Origin: Salarchaeum japonicum
GTDB lineage: Archaea; Halobacteriota; Halobacteria; Halobacteriales; Halobacteriaceae
Assembly: GCF_020614395.1 (NCBI RefSeq)
Contig: NZ_CP085324.1
Coordinates: forward strand, 1,927,564 to 1,991,563
Direction of reading: 5' to 3'
DNA: 64,000 nt
The notes below the pieces were generated by a model that did not search any database, was not told the DNA's origin, and was given only the letters and a program-made list of their open reading frames with translations. Every line of letters begins with the position of its first letter. Positions within the stretch are counted from its first letter, which is position 1. Positions 58,005 to 64,000 of this stretch are shown here, in pieces. The position numbers and the translations under genes are program-made.

Positions 58005-59017
58005 GGTTCGGGTACGACGACGCGTGTCTCGACCACGACCCGGGACCCCGTCATCCGGAGAGCCCGGACCGCCTCCGCGCGATTCGGCAGGAGTTGTCGA
58101 AGCGTCACGGCGTCGAGTACGTCTCAGCGCGGGACGCGAAGCGCGAGGAGGTCGAGCGCGCGCACGAGTCGGGGTACGTGGACAGGCTCGTGGAGTTCTG
58201 CGAGTCCGGCGGCGGGAGTTGGGATCCGGACACGACCGCGGTGGAGGAGACGTGGCCGGCGGCGTTGGCGTCCGCCGGGCAGTCGATGTGGGCGGCGCGG
58301 CGCGCGGTCGCGGGTGATTCGGGCAGGGAGACGCCGTTCGCCATCGGGCGGCCGCCCGGCCATCACGCGGTCGCGGACAACGCGATGGGTTTCTGTTTCC
58401 TGAACAACGTCGCCGTCGCGGCGGAGCACGCGCTCGCGACGACGGAGACGGAGCGCGTCGCGATTCTGGACTGGGACGTCCACCACGGGAACGGCACGCA
58501 GGACATCTTCTACGACCGCGGCGACGTGTTCTACGCGTCCGTGCACGAGGACGGCCTCTACCCGGGGACGGGCGACATCGACGAGACCGGGGAGGGCGAC
58601 GGCGAGGGGACGACGCTGAACGTGCCGTTCGACGCGGGCGCGGGGGACGCGGAGTACGTCGCGGCGTTCGACGAGCTCGTGATTCCGGCGTTCGAGGCGT
58701 TCGACCCCGACCTCGTCCTGGTGAGCGCGGGGTTCGACGCGCACCGCCACGACCCCATCTCGCGGATGCACGTCTCCACGGACGGCTACGGCGTGCTCAC
58801 GGAGCGCATGCAGACCGTCTCGGACGCCGTGAACGCGGGCCTCGGGTTCGTGCTCGAAGGCGGGTACAGTCTCGACACGCTCTCCGAGGGCGTCGGGATG
58901 GTGCACGAGGTGTTCGACGGGATGACGCCCGTCACTCCGGAAGAAGACGTGTCGGAGGACGCACGCGAGGTCATCGACGACGTGCTCGACGCGCGTCAGG
59001 GAATCGGGTCGAAGTAG
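58001..59017 (+). CDS. hdaI: Histone deacetylase-family protein (HdaI/AcuC-like)
   Basis: The protein has 338 residues with the zinc deacetylase core: RPPGHHAVADNAMGFC (active-site His pair near 119), LDWDVHHGNGTQDIF (metal Asp/His near 158) and GFDAHRHDP (third metal Asp near 245), and the Gly-rich EGGYSLDTL near the end. The substrates may be acetylated proteins or small molecules. The ATG lies within the end of the histone gene (ATGA), so the pair is co-translated. Its 3' end overlaps the convergent CCA gene by 22 nt. Confidence 0.92.
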   Translation: MRFGYDDACLDHDPGPRHPESPDRLRAIRQELSKRHGVEYVSARDAKREEVERAHESGYVDRLVEFCESGGGSWDPDTTAVEETWPAALASAGQSMWAARRAVAGDSGRETPFAIGRPPGHHAVADNAMGFCFLNNVAVAAEHALATTETERVAILDWDVHHGNGTQDIFYDRGDVFYASVHEDGLYPGTGDIDETGEGDGEGTTLNVPFDAGAGDAEYVAAFDELVIPAFEAFDPDLVLVSAGFDAHRHDPISRMHVSTDGYGVLTERMQTVSDAVNAGLGFVLEGGYSLDTLSEGVGMVHEVFDGMTPVTPEEDVSEDAREVIDDVLDARQGIGSK

Positions 59018-60345
59018 GCCGCGAGTTCCCGACCGAACTCCTCCGCGAGCACCGCGACGTCGGCGTCCACGAGCACCTCGTAGTCGCCCGCCTCGACGAT
59101 GGACGCGACGTGCGTCCCGAGCGCAACCTCACCGAGTCGCTCGGTCGCGAACCCGGCGGCGGTGCGAACGTCGCGTTCGCGCTCCACGACGTACCGGTGG
59201 CCGTCGAGGAACGGCCCGTACACGTCCGCGTCCTCGTACTTCTCGAAGAACCCGGTGGCGTGCTCGCCGACGTGCACGGGCGGCCCCTCGTGGCGCTCGA
59301 TCGCCGGCAGGGTCGCGGTCGCGAGTTCGACGAACAAGACCGCGGAGTCGTCGGCCCACGCGGCCGACCGCACCACCTCGAACCCGGCGTGTTCGAGGCC
59401 GCGGACGAGTCCTTTCCGGGAGCGCCGGAGCTGGGGGTAGAGCTGGTCTTCCACGAGGTCGGGGGCGTCGAAGCGCACCGCGAGCGCGTTCGTTCCGCGG
59501 CGCTCCAGGTGTGAACGCACGTCGGCCGGGTCGAGCGCGAGGCGGGCGTCCGGGAAGAACACGTCCTCCCGGGGGTCGTCGAGGAAGGCGCGGGCGTAGT
59601 GCTGGAGGCGCGCGACCTGCTCGCGGGAGACGACGGCCGCGACGTTCCGCTCGGGGTCGGTCGGGTCGATGACGACGAGTGGGTCGTCGAACGTCGCCGC
59701 CGCGTGCGCCTCCGGGTCGTGCTCGACGGGCGGGTGCCAGTCCCGCGCCGCCTCCAGGACCTCGCGGAACCCGCCGTATTCGAGGACGAGGAGTTCCGTG
59801 AGATAGCCCGAAAACCCCTGGGTGCGGAGGTCGCTCCCGTACGCGCCGATGCCCTTCAGGAACTGCTTCAGGAGTCGGACGTCCGCCGCGAGGTCGTCCG
59901 TCAGGCGCTCGCGGAGGTAGACGTTGTGGAAGGGCGTGCGGTCGACCGCGGACTGAATCTCCGTCGCCGCCTCCACGCGATAACACGGCACGAGGTCGAC
60001 CTCGTACCCCTCGAACGACCCCTTCACGTACGGATGCTCCGCGTACTCCTCGTGGCCGTCCGGCAACACCTGATTCCCGACCGCCAGCCCGAGGTCTTCC
60101 AGTTCCTCCCGGGACAGAGTCGGGTCGAACCGCACGAACACGTCGATGTCGCGGTCGCCCCGCACCCACGTCCCCCGCGCCGTACTCCCGACCTGCATCA
60201 CGTCCGCCTCGACGCCGTGGTCGGCGAGCGCGTCTTCCGCCCGCGCCACCAGCCGCCCCGCCGCCTCCCGCAACTCCGCGCGCTCGCTCGGCGTCGGATC
60301 CACGCGCTCCCGAACCCGCGCCACCACGTCCTCGAACTCACTCAT
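58996..60345 (-). CDS. cca: CCA-adding enzyme (tRNA nucleotidyltransferase, class I)
   Basis: The protein has 449 residues. GSTARGTW at 53-60 and the metal pair Asp66/Asp68 in DRDIDVFV form the nucleotidyltransferase site. QGFSGYLTELLVLEYGGF belongs to the central domain of the archaeal class I enzyme. It builds or repairs the CCA end of tRNAs, consistent with the three tRNA genes here that lack an encoded CCA. The start at 60345 gives SEFEDVVARVRERVDPTP, typical of the family. Confidence 0.95.
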   Translation of the reverse strand: MSEFEDVVARVRERVDPTPSERAELREAAGRLVARAEDALADHGVEADVMQVGSTARGTWVRGDRDIDVFVRFDPTLSREELEDLGLAVGNQVLPDGHEEYAEHPYVKGSFEGYEVDLVPCYRVEAATEIQSAVDRTPFHNVYLRERLTDDLAADVRLLKQFLKGIGAYGSDLRTQGFSGYLTELLVLEYGGFREVLEAARDWHPPVEHDPEAHAAATFDDPLVVIDPTDPERNVAAVVSREQVARLQHYARAFLDDPREDVFFPDARLALDPADVRSHLERRGTNALAVRFDAPDLVEDQLYPQLRRSRKGLVRGLEHAGFEVVRSAAWADDSAVLFVELATATLPAIERHEGPPVHVGEHATGFFEKYEDADVYGPFLDGHRYVVERERDVRTAAGFATERLGEVALGTHVASIVEAGDYEVLVDADVAVLAEEFGRELAAYFDPIP

Positions 60346-60442
60346 ACTCCCGGATTCGACCGCCCTCCGGGAAAGAATACCGGCACACTACCGCGGAGAA
60401 ACGAAAGCCCTTTCAAAAGCACGCGACTACTGACGGGTGCGA

Positions 60443-60515
60443 GCCGCCGTAGCTCAGTTGGTAGAGCACCTGGTTGTTACCCAGGTTGTCCCAGGTTCGA
60501 GCCCTGGCGGCGGCG
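60443..60515 (+). tRNA. tRNA-Asn (GTT)
   Basis: Acceptor GCCGCCG pairs with CGGCGGC, the anticodon stem is CCTGG/CCAGG with loop TTGTTAC (anticodon GTT), and the T-arm is CCAGG-TTCGAGC-CCTGG. The discriminator is G. TTTCAAAAG at about 60410-60418 is a likely TATA element. Confidence 0.95.
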
Positions 60516-60522
60516 TCCTTCT

Positions 60523-60738
60523 GTGACCGACAATCGAGGAGCGAACGCTCCGAGGGCGTCGGTCACGAATACGCCCACGACAGGGGTCGGGCAAGCGAGT
60601 CGCAGCGCCCGAGTAACGCGAGGCCGACCGTCTCGCCACGTTCGAGCCCTGTCGTGGGCGTGTTTTTCTGCAGAAAACACGCTCAGCCAGACGCGAAGCG
60701 TCTGGCGCGAGCCCAGACACCCAGAGGGTTTCTGGGTG
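60523..60738 (+). other. Array of five inverted repeats downstream of tRNA-Asn
   Basis: Five perfect or near-perfect inverted repeats follow one another: GTGACCGAC/GTCGGTCAC (60523-60566) with inner GGAGCG/CGCTCC; a 15-nt pair ACGCCCACGACAGGG/CCCTGTCGTGGGCGT (60571-60661) enclosing GGTCGG/CCGACC; a near-palindrome around CTGCAG (60659-60681); CCAGACGC/GCGTCTGG (60687-60705); CACCCAGA/TCTGGGTG (60718-60738). No coding frame fits. A structured RNA or a small mobile-element remnant is possible. GTTCGAGCCCTG at 60640-60651 repeats part of the tRNA-Asn 3' half. Confidence 0.6.
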
Positions 60739-60803
60739 GATTCGTCTTTTCGCGTGGGTTCGGTAATCGGGAGTCGTTTCAGTCGGTGACTCCTGGGTGG
60801 GGT

Positions 60804-61391
60804 ATGATGGAGGCGTTGCGTGCGGGGGTGGCGGTGTTCGATTCGGGGTACTATTACGCGGCGCACGACGTGTGGGAGGCGGCGTGGTTGGAGGAGCGCG
60901 ACGGTCTCTTGCAGGGGTTAATTCAGTACGCGGGGGCGGTGCATCACGCCCGGGAGCGGAACTGGGAGGGGTGTGTGAGTCTGGCGGGGAGTGCGCGGGA
61001 GTACCTCGTGGCAGCGGACGCGCGCGGGGTGAACGTGTCGGACGTGCGGGAGTACTTGGTGGCGCTGGAAGCCGACCCGGAGCGCGTGGAGCGCGGGCCG
61101 CCGCAGGGTATCACGATAGACGGCGAGATAGTGGGGTTGGGGGAGTTGGATGCGGAGGCGGCGTTGTGGGCGTCGCCGGCGCTCGCCGAGGAGCGCGGGG
61201 AGAATGCCGTGATTCAGGGCGTGGCGTACGCGCGGGAGGACTTCGAGTCTGGGGAGGCGGACAGCGTGTTCGTGCGGTTAGCTATCGATTTCGTGACGGA
61301 CGCGGACAAGCGCGCGATAATCGCACAGCGGCTCGGGGAGCACGCGGAGGAGCGGCGGCGGCGCGAGCGGGACGTCGAGGGCTTGTTCTAG
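60804..61391 (+). CDS. DUF309-domain protein
   Basis: The protein has 195 residues. The DUF309 signature is present: YYYAAHDVWEAAWLEERDG at about 16-34 and LLQGLIQYAGAVHHARERNW after it. The family is a small helical bundle with conserved His/Glu and unknown function, possibly metal-binding. A second ATG at 60807 would shorten it by one residue. It ends in a 4-nt overlap with the convergent small membrane protein. Confidence 0.87.
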   Translation: MMEALRAGVAVFDSGYYYAAHDVWEAAWLEERDGLLQGLIQYAGAVHHARERNWEGCVSLAGSAREYLVAADARGVNVSDVREYLVALEADPERVERGPPQGITIDGEIVGLGELDAEAALWASPALAEERGENAVIQGVAYAREDFESGEADSVFVRLAIDFVTDADKRAIIAQRLGEHAEERRRRERDVEGLF

Positions 61392-61618
61392 AGGAGTTGG
61401 AGGGCGACGTAGCCGGCGGCGAGCAGGCAGGCGACGCCGAGGAGTTGGACGACGCGCGCCCAGCCGTTCGGCGAGCCGTCGCTCCCGTAGCCGCCGTGTC
61501 TGTCGTGGGGGATGCGGCCGAGCGTCTGGATGCGGATGAACGCGTGCGGGTAGACGACGAGCAGAACGCCGAGCGCGACGCCGAGCACGACGGCGAGAAG
61601 TTCGCGGAGACCAGCCAT
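61388..61618 (-). CDS. Small two-helix membrane protein
   Basis: The protein has 76 residues: a helix LAVVLGVALGVLLVVYPHAF, a polar loop with several Gly and His residues, and a second helix VQLLGVACLLAAGYVALQLL. It follows htpX by 38 nt on the same strand and may be co-transcribed. Function unknown. Confidence 0.65.
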   Translation of the reverse strand: MAGLRELLAVVLGVALGVLLVVYPHAFIRIQTLGRIPHDRHGGYGSDGSPNGWARVVQLLGVACLLAAGYVALQLL

Positions 61619-61656
61619 AGCTAGGGGGAACGGCGAGACGAGTAAAAACCCCTGCG

Positions 61657-62544
61657 TTACTCGCGGAGGCGCTCGATGCGCTTCTCCATCGGCGGGTGCG
61701 TCGAGAACACCTTCTCCAGGAACCCGCGTTCGGGGCTGGAGATGCAGAGCGCGCTCACTTGCTGGTCAACCGCGGAGTCGCGGCGGCGGTCTTGCCGGCC
61801 GCGACCGCGCGTGCGCTGGGCGTTCCGGGACGCCTGCGCGGCCTGCTTGTTCCCCTGGCTGATTTTTTCGAGCGCGCGGGCGAGCGGGTCGCCGTTCCCG
61901 ATGGCGCGCTTCGCGTCCGCGTCAGCGACGTACTCGCGGTAGCGGCTGATAGCGAGCACGAAGATCATCACGATGAACTGGACGACTTGTCCGACGACCA
62001 TCGCGAGGAAGAAGTCCGCGAGGTCGTTGTCGCCCGTGAACAGCACGGCGTACTGCGCGACGATGGCGACGACGGACGCGATTCCCTGCCCGACGACCAT
62101 CGTGACCACGTCGCGGTTCGCGATGTGCGCGAGTTCGTGCGCGAGCACGCCTTCGAGTTCGTCCTTCTCCAGGATCTGCATGAGTTCGCGGGAGACGACA
62201 ACCGTTCCCGCGCCCTTCCGACCGACCGCGAACGCGTTCGGCACGCCCATGTTCGCGACCATCAGCCGGGGTTTCTTGATGTTCATCTCCTCGGAGAGGT
62301 CTTCGACCATCCAGTGTACGTCCTGGTACTCCTGTTCGGGCATGTCTTCCGCGCCGACCGACCGGAGCGCGGCCCACTTCCCGATCTTGTACTGAACACC
62401 GACGAGCAGAATGCTTCCCGCAATCGCTATCGGGAACACACCCTGTCCGAACAGGGCGACCGCGGCGAGGACGGCGACCCCGTAGAACGCGAACAGGATA
62501 GCGCCGACAACGGCCATCCGCACTTTCAGACCGAAGTGTCTCAT
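61657..62544 (-). CDS. htpX: Membrane zinc protease HtpX
   Basis: The protein has 295 residues of the M48B family: two N-terminal membrane helices, HELAH at 136-140 (GVLAHELAHIANRD), further helices near 145-200, and the Glu-containing motif SRYREYVADADAKRA that gives the third zinc ligand. It degrades damaged membrane proteins. The C-terminal Arg-rich QRTRGRGRQDRRRDS stretch is an insertion beyond the core domain before the FSTHPPMEKRI ending. Confidence 0.94.
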   Translation of the reverse strand: MRHFGLKVRMAVVGAILFAFYGVAVLAAVALFGQGVFPIAIAGSILLVGVQYKIGKWAALRSVGAEDMPEQEYQDVHWMVEDLSEEMNIKKPRLMVANMGVPNAFAVGRKGAGTVVVSRELMQILEKDELEGVLAHELAHIANRDVVTMVVGQGIASVVAIVAQYAVLFTGDNDLADFFLAMVVGQVVQFIVMIFVLAISRYREYVADADAKRAIGNGDPLARALEKISQGNKQAAQASRNAQRTRGRGRQDRRRDSAVDQQVSALCISSPERGFLEKVFSTHPPMEKRIERLRE

Positions 62545-62582
62545 GGGTCTGTCTTGGCCATAGGTGGCGATAAAGGCGGCGG

Positions 62583-63326
62583 TCAGGCGTCGTGTTCCGC
62601 GCTGTTATCCTGTGGTTCGTACCCCAGAATCTCCTTCGCGCGCTCGATGGAGTAGTACTTCCGGTCGTTGTCCGAGATGCCGTAGACGATTTCGTAGTCG
62701 TAGTCGGCTTCGAGGCAGCGTTCGAAGAGGTGCGCGCAGTCCCGGTAGGAGAGCCACATCGCCTGTCCGCGTTCGTAGTCGATGGGGGGGTGGCCCTTGG
62801 TGAGGTTACCGATGCGGACGCAGACGACGGAGAGGTCGTGTTCGTCGTGGTAGTATCTCCCGAGGACTTCGCCGGCGGCCTTCGAGACGCCGTAGAGGTT
62901 GCTGGGTCGGGGGAGTTCGGTGCCGTCGAGGCGGAAGTCGTCGCCCTCGCGGTAGAGGTCGGGCTTCCGGTCGGTCTCGTAGTGGCCGACGGCGTGGTTG
63001 GAGGACGCAAAGGCGAGTTTCTCGACGCCGGCATCGACGGCGGCCTCGTAGACGGTCTGGGTGCCGTCGATGTTGTTCTGGAGGACGGACTCCCAGGGGG
63101 CGTCCGGTCGGGGGTCGCCGGCGAGGTGGATGACCGCGCCGACGCCGTCCATGGCGTCGCGGACGGCGTTCTCGTCGGTGATGTCGGCGACGACGACCTC
63201 GTGGTCGGCGGCGTCCGCCGGGGGTTCGCGGTCGAGCAGTCGCCACTCGTAGTCGTCCTCGTTGCCGCCGAGGATGGCCTGGCCGACGCGCCCCGACGCG
63301 CCCGTGAGCAGTACCGGGTCGTCCAT
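62583..63326 (-). CDS. azf: NAD-dependent glucose-6-phosphate dehydrogenase, Azf type
   Basis: The protein has 247 residues with an extended SDR fold: TGASGRVG at 8-15 and Tyr145/Lys149 in NLYGVSKAAGE. The blocks AFASSNHAVGHY and VCVRIGNLTKGHPP match the haloarchaeal Azf group, in which the Haloferax enzyme oxidises glucose 6-phosphate with NAD+. Related NAD-dependent epimerases and uronate dehydrogenases are the alternative. The start at 63326 places the dinucleotide motif at the usual distance. Confidence 0.82.
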   Translation of the reverse strand: MDDPVLLTGASGRVGQAILGGNEDDYEWRLLDREPPADAADHEVVVADITDENAVRDAMDGVGAVIHLAGDPRPDAPWESVLQNNIDGTQTVYEAAVDAGVEKLAFASSNHAVGHYETDRKPDLYREGDDFRLDGTELPRPSNLYGVSKAAGEVLGRYYHDEHDLSVVCVRIGNLTKGHPPIDYERGQAMWLSYRDCAHLFERCLEADYDYEIVYGISDNDRKYYSIERAKEILGYEPQDNSAEHDA

Positions 63327-63415
63327 TCGAGTAGACACTCCACCGGTACCGAAATCAATGGTGCGGTTCGCCGCGGAGGCGACACGGCTTACACCGCGGA
63401 GGCCCGACGAGGCGT

Positions 63416-63751
63416 ATGGCGAGCACTCCAGAGGAGGCGTGTTTCGAGGCGGGAATCAAGTTCGGCGCGCTCTACCACCAGTTCGCGGGGACGCCGGTGA
63501 GCCCCGAGAGCGCGCCGTCGCTGGAGCGCGCTATCGAGGAGTCCATCGAGAACCAGCCGTACTGCGAGCGCGTCTCGGTCACGATTCTCGACGACCGACT
63601 CGACACCAGTCACGGCTACACGGAACTGACGGGCGAGTACATGGAGGTCGAGCTGGTCGTCGCGTACGAGGGCGCGGAAGTGGTGGCGTCGATGGCGATG
63701 GAGGACGGCTACCCGCTGATGCGCCTCGATTCCGTCGAATCCCCGGCGTAG
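63416..63751 (+). CDS. Archaeal dihydroneopterin aldolase family protein (MptD-like)
   Basis: The protein has 111 residues, the usual length for the archaeal MptD family, with EACFEAGIKFGALYHQFAG at the start and YTELTGEYMEVELVVAYEGA in the middle. MptD splits dihydroneopterin in the synthesis of tetrahydromethanopterin-type or folate-type pterins. Halophiles use folates, so a folate or tRNA-modification branch is likelier. The gene is divergent from azf across 89 nt. Confidence 0.82.
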   Translation: MASTPEEACFEAGIKFGALYHQFAGTPVSPESAPSLERAIEESIENQPYCERVSVTILDDRLDTSHGYTELTGEYMEVELVVAYEGAEVVASMAMEDGYPLMRLDSVESPA

Positions 63752-63782
63752 TTTTAAACCCCTCTCGGTCGAATCCCCGGGT

Positions 63783-64000
63783 ATGAGTGACATGGAGGAC
63801 GAGGAGCTGTTCGGCGAGGCGGCGGACGAGATTCGCGGCGACGTGGAAGAACACCTCGCGGCGGCGCGCGACGCCCTCCCCGACGCGGACGCCATCTGGA
63901 CGGTGGAGGCGGACAACACGCTCGGCGTGCTCAACGGCCTGCGCTCCGCGCTCGCCGCCGAGGAAGTCGAGGGGCACTTGCGGGACGCGAAGAAGTGGTT
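63783..64000 (+). CDS. Haloarchaeal acidic protein (DUF5790-like), partial
   Basis: The frame starts at ATG 63783 and runs off the right edge after about 72 residues. It is acidic and helical (EELFGEAADEIRGDVEEHLA, LRDAKKWF) and looks like the start of a small uncharacterised haloarchaeal family. It follows the MptD-like gene by 31 nt on the same strand. Confidence 0.6.
   Translation, partial: MSDMEDEELFGEAADEIRGDVEEHLAAARDALPDADAIWTVEADNTLGVLNGLRSALAAEEVEGHLRDAKKW

Noticed and set aside
1-64000. Search for CRISPR arrays, IS elements, rRNA and integrases
   Set aside because: No regularly spaced repeats, transposase or integrase motifs, or rRNA-like stretches were seen. The repeated segments found are explained by the TasA-like genes and tRNA ends.

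Overview
The window is a GC-rich stretch of a haloarchaeal chromosome (class Halobacteria). The evidence is very acidic predicted proteins, frequent leaderless genes with a TATA-like box about 25-30 nt upstream, Tat-type signals followed by lipoboxes, an archaellum (arl/fla) operon, ribosomal protein L15e, a two-fold histone, an archaeal class I CCA enzyme and an Azf-type glucose-6-phosphate dehydrogenase. I see no insertion sequence, CRISPR array or rRNA.

Layout. 1-1545: three tandem TasA/CalY-like secreted proteins, the leftmost cut by the window edge, sharing near-identical DNA over the signal region. 1909-9448: a winged-helix membrane regulator, L15e, a CNNM-domain protein, a MutS-like ATPase, GtrA, two thiol-redox proteins, a cold-shock protein and an MFS transporter. 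9445-17281: NAD synthetase, mismatch-recognising MutS, the mismatch endonuclease NucS overlapping it tail to tail, a small HTH/zinc-ribbon protein, a hydrolase, an AIR-synthase-like protein and a disulfide flavoprotein. 17399-26987: an unbroken minus-strand series of the E1-like UbaA, a cysteine-synthase-like enzyme, a PQQ-propeller lipoprotein, a GlcD-GlcF fusion, a class III CoA-transferase, a fumarylacetoacetase-family enzyme, a cupin and an unusual SDR. 27086-38373: an organic-acid block with an LhgO-like oxidase, a mannonate-dehydratase-family protein, two enolase-superfamily dehydratases, a UspA protein, a TAXI-TRAP transporter with a small extra membrane protein, an acetyl-CoA hydrolase/transferase-family protein and a glutaryl-CoA dehydrogenase.

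38461-50863 is the motility region: arlD on the plus strand, arlCE-F-G-H-I-J on the minus strand, several uncharacterised membrane or lipoprotein genes, one archaellin, and a protein that joins an ArlG-like N-terminus to FG-GAP propeller repeats. The last is the most unusual gene in the window. 50920-55326 holds a SprT-like metalloprotein, pirin, superoxide dismutase, a flavin reductase, a zinc-ribbon HTH regulator and a small lipoprotein.

55577-64000 is an information-processing neighbourhood: tRNA with CAU anticodon, tRNA-Arg, RPA, a histone whose stop overlaps the start of a histone-deacetylase-family gene, CCA enzyme, tRNA-Asn followed by five consecutive hairpins, a DUF309 protein, HtpX, Azf, a dihydroneopterin-aldolase-family protein, and a partial gene at the right edge.

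Inferred links: the dehydratases, SDR, FAH-family enzyme and GlcD-GlcF fusion could form an oxidative sugar-acid route ending in pyruvate plus lactate or glycolate, with the TRAP transporter as importer. MutS, NucS and the MutS-like ATPase put three mismatch- or DNA-structure-related proteins within 10 kb, with no MutL next to MutS. All functional statements rest on motif recognition and gene context; no database search was run.
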